Of a stretch of DNA of 14,566 bases, positions 12,785 through 14,566 are shown in pieces. The DNA lies in NCBI GenBank assembly GCA_946408865.1, contig CAMJTZ010000034.1, positions 1 through 14,566 of the forward strand, given 5' to 3'. The position numbers and the translations under genes were made by a program. This stretch comes from an uncultured Clostridia bacterium (GTDB taxonomy: Bacteria > Bacillota_A > Clostridia > Christensenellales > Aristaeellaceae). The notes beneath the pieces were generated by a model. The model was not told where the DNA came from and searched no databases. It saw only the letters and a program-made list of their open reading frames with translations. Position 1 is the stretch's first letter, and every line of letters starts with the position of its first letter.

Positions 12785-14566
12785 ATGAAAAAGTTCATCT
12801 TTCTCACTTTGGCGCTCCTGATGATTTTGATATGTACTGCAATGGCGGAGAACAAACCCGCGACGGAGTTCACCGCGGAGGCGAACAAAAGCTGGTATGA
12901 CAAACTGGATTTCTCCGACGTATCCGAACAGGAATGCGCCCTGCGCGGGCTGATCGAGGCGCCGGAGGCGCTGGTGATCTACGACGACGAGGGGAACGAG
13001 GTCTGGAACGTTGCTGATTACAGCTTTGTCAACGAGCTGGAAACCGCGCCCGACACCGTGAACCCCAGCCTGTGGCGCAACACGCTGTACAACCAGTACG
13101 CGGGCCTGTTTGAAGTATGCGACGGGATCTACCAGGTGCGCGGATACGACATGGCGAACGCCACCTTCATCCGCACCGACAACGGATGGATTGTGTTCGA
13201 CGTGCTGATGTGCACCCAGGACATGGCGGCGGCAAAGGCGCTGATGGAAAAGCATTTCGGAAAGCTGGACATCAAGGCGGTGCTGTACAGCCATTCCCAT
13301 GTGGACCATTACGGCGGCATTCTGGGCCTGATTGACCGGGAGGACGCCGCGGACGCGGGCCTGCCCCTGGAGGAGCAGCTGAAATCCGGCAAAGTGGTGA
13401 TCCTGGCGCCGGAAGGTTTCCTGGAGCACGCCGTTTCCGAGAACATCTACTGCAATGCTGCCATGAGCCGCCGCGCCATGTATCAGTACGGCGTGCTGCT
13501 TCAGCCCGGAGTGACCGGGAAAATGGCGATGGGCATCGGCCTGGGCCAGGCGGTAGGCAACGTCGGGCTTGTCGCTCCGACTTATGAAGTCTGCAGCGAC
13601 GAGACCGTCACCATCGACGGCCTCGAGATACAGTTCCAGCTGACGCCCGGCACGGAAGCGCCGGCCGAAATGAACGCGTATTTCCCCCGGTACCGCGGCC
13701 TGTGGCTTGCGGAAAACTGCACCGGCACCATGCACAACCTGTACACCCTGCGCGGCGCGCAGGTGCGGGACGCCCTGGCGTGGTCCAAATACATCGTGGC
13801 GGCGGAGCAGCGCTTCGGGGACGAGACGGACGTCGTTTTCCAGAGCCACAACTGGCCGCACTGGGAGACCGAAAAGATCAAGGCCTACCTGGAGAATACC
13901 GCGGCCGTATACAAATACATCAACGACCAGACGCTGCATTACATCAACCTGGGCATGACCGGCGCTGAAATCAGCAACACGCTGAAGCTGCCGGAGAAAC
14001 TGAACCGGATCTGGTACACCCGCCAGTATTACGGCACGCTGTCCCACAATATCAAGGCGGTTTACCAGCGGTACATGGGATGGTACGACGCGAACCCCGT
14101 GAACCTGAACCCCCTGTCCCCGGAGGACACCGCAAAGAAATGGGTGGAGTATCTGGGAGACGCGGACCGGGTGCTGGAGATGGCCCGGGCGGACTATGAA
14201 AAGGGCGAATACCAGTGGGTGGCGCAGGTCACGAAAGAACTGGTGTTTGCGGATCCGTCCAATCAGGCGGCCCGCGATCTGTGCGCCGACGCGCTGGAGC
14301 AGCTCGGCTACCAGGCGGAGAGCGGCACGTGGCGCAACGCGTATCTGACCGGCGCGCTGGAACTGCGGACGGGGAACCAGACCGAAAGCGGCAAGGTGGC
14401 CAACGGCGGAACGGACGTGCGCCAGTCCATGACGGGGGACATGATCCTGAATTTCATCGATATCGCCACCGACGCGATCGCGGCCCAGGAGGACGACCTG
14501 ACATTGAACCTGATCCTCTCCGACACGGGCGACACCTACTTTATCAAGCGCCTCAGCGGCGTGCTG
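12785..14566 (+). CDS. Secreted alkylsulfatase (SdsA/linear primary-alkylsulfatase family), 3' end outside the window
   Basis: Encodes 594 residues up to the window edge with no stop; the family is about 630-660 residues, so only the last part is missing. A signal peptide MKKFIFLTLALLMILICTAM ends in AMA before ENKP. The metallo-beta-lactamase core has the metal motif YSHSHVDHYGG (His170, His172, Asp174, His175), TPGTEAPAEMNAYFP (Glu291), LAENCTGTMHNLYTLRGAQVRD (Glu310) and FQSHNWPHWE (His355), all typical of the type III alkylsulfatases that cleave sulfate from long-chain alkyl esters such as dodecyl sulfate. The helical dimerisation domain follows (YMGWYDANPVNLNPL, about 437-451), and the SCP2-like C-terminal domain begins near residue 525. 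AGAGGAGG at 12767-12774 is ten bases before the ATG. The natural substrate in this organism is not known. Confidence 0.93.
   Translation, partial: MKKFIFLTLALLMILICTAMAENKPATEFTAEANKSWYDKLDFSDVSEQECALRGLIEAPEALVIYDDEGNEVWNVADYSFVNELETAPDTVNPSLWRNTLYNQYAGLFEVCDGIYQVRGYDMANATFIRTDNGWIVFDVLMCTQDMAAAKALMEKHFGKLDIKAVLYSHSHVDHYGGILGLIDREDAADAGLPLEEQLKSGKVVILAPEGFLEHAVSENIYCNAAMSRRAMYQYGVLLQPGVTGKMAMGIGLGQAVGNVGLVAPTYEVCSDETVTIDGLEIQFQLTPGTEAPAEMNAYFPRYRGLWLAENCTGTMHNLYTLRGAQVRDALAWSKYIVAAEQRFGDETDVVFQSHNWPHWETEKIKAYLENTAAVYKYINDQTLHYINLGMTGAEISNTLKLPEKLNRIWYTRQYYGTLSHNIKAVYQRYMGWYDANPVNLNPLSPEDTAKKWVEYLGDADRVLEMARADYEKGEYQWVAQVTKELVFADPSNQAARDLCADALEQLGYQAESGTWRNAYLTGALELRTGNQTESGKVANGGTDVRQSMTGDMILNFIDIATDAIAAQEDDLTLNLILSDTGDTYFIKRLSGVL

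Noticed and set aside
12581..14047. Minus-strand ORF of 488 codons opposite the alkylsulfatase
   Set aside because: The plus strand has an intact signal peptide and metallo-beta-lactamase motifs throughout; the antisense frame has no family features.
1..14566. CRISPR array, tRNA or rRNA genes, and insertion sequences
   Set aside because: No regularly spaced repeats, cloverleaf-like genes, rRNA sequence or transposase-like frames were found in the reading of either strand.

Overview
The window looks like a chromosome segment of a fairly high-GC member of the Clostridia (Bacillota), of the kind found in rumen or gut. The grounds are strong AGGAGG-type ribosome sites, sigma-A promoters with TGn extended -10 boxes, compact mixed-strand gene order, short Gram-positive signal peptides, and a plant-polysaccharide and PTS gene content. 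This is inference from style and content; no rRNA or tRNA gene is present to place the organism. The coding strand is very rich in G+C at third positions, which produces long false ORFs on the opposite strand.

Left part (1-4650): a VOC/glyoxalase-fold gene (minus strand) is divergent from a two-gene PTS operon. The first PTS protein is EIIC-EIIB-HPr and the second is EI-EIIA. Together they carry every PTS phosphotransfer domain. Because of how the domains are split, the phosphate must cross between the two polypeptides at each step: EI (protein 2), HPr (protein 1), EIIA (protein 2), EIIB (protein 1), then sugar. The two genes are joined by a TGATG stop/start overlap. A 77-residue membrane protein gene converges on the operon.

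Middle part (4860-9005): four carbohydrate- or redox-related genes on the plus strand. They are a GH51 alpha-L-arabinofuranosidase with a strong terminator, a flavodoxin plus an alpha/beta-hydrolase esterase that form an operon behind a near-consensus promoter, and a ROK-family fructokinase with a very similar promoter. None has a signal peptide, so they probably act on oligosaccharides and sugars in the cytoplasm. A 95-residue gene of unknown function converges on the kinase gene.

Right part (9006-14566): a scar region (9006-9635) holds the C-terminal remnant of an ATP-binding (HATPase_c) protein, still behind a good promoter but frameshifted at a GATT duplication, and ends in a perfect 14-bp terminator. 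Next come a small secreted protein (minus strand) and a second gene-poor stretch (10191-10601) with a possible gene remnant. A more AT-rich block follows: a DUF4143-type AAA+ ATPase whose promoter lies between two long, partly palindromic direct repeats, a 56-residue protein and a GNAT acetyltransferase. The window ends inside a secreted SdsA-like alkylsulfatase (metallo-beta-lactamase fold).

The most unusual items are the interlocked two-protein PTS and the paired repeats that frame the ATPase promoter.
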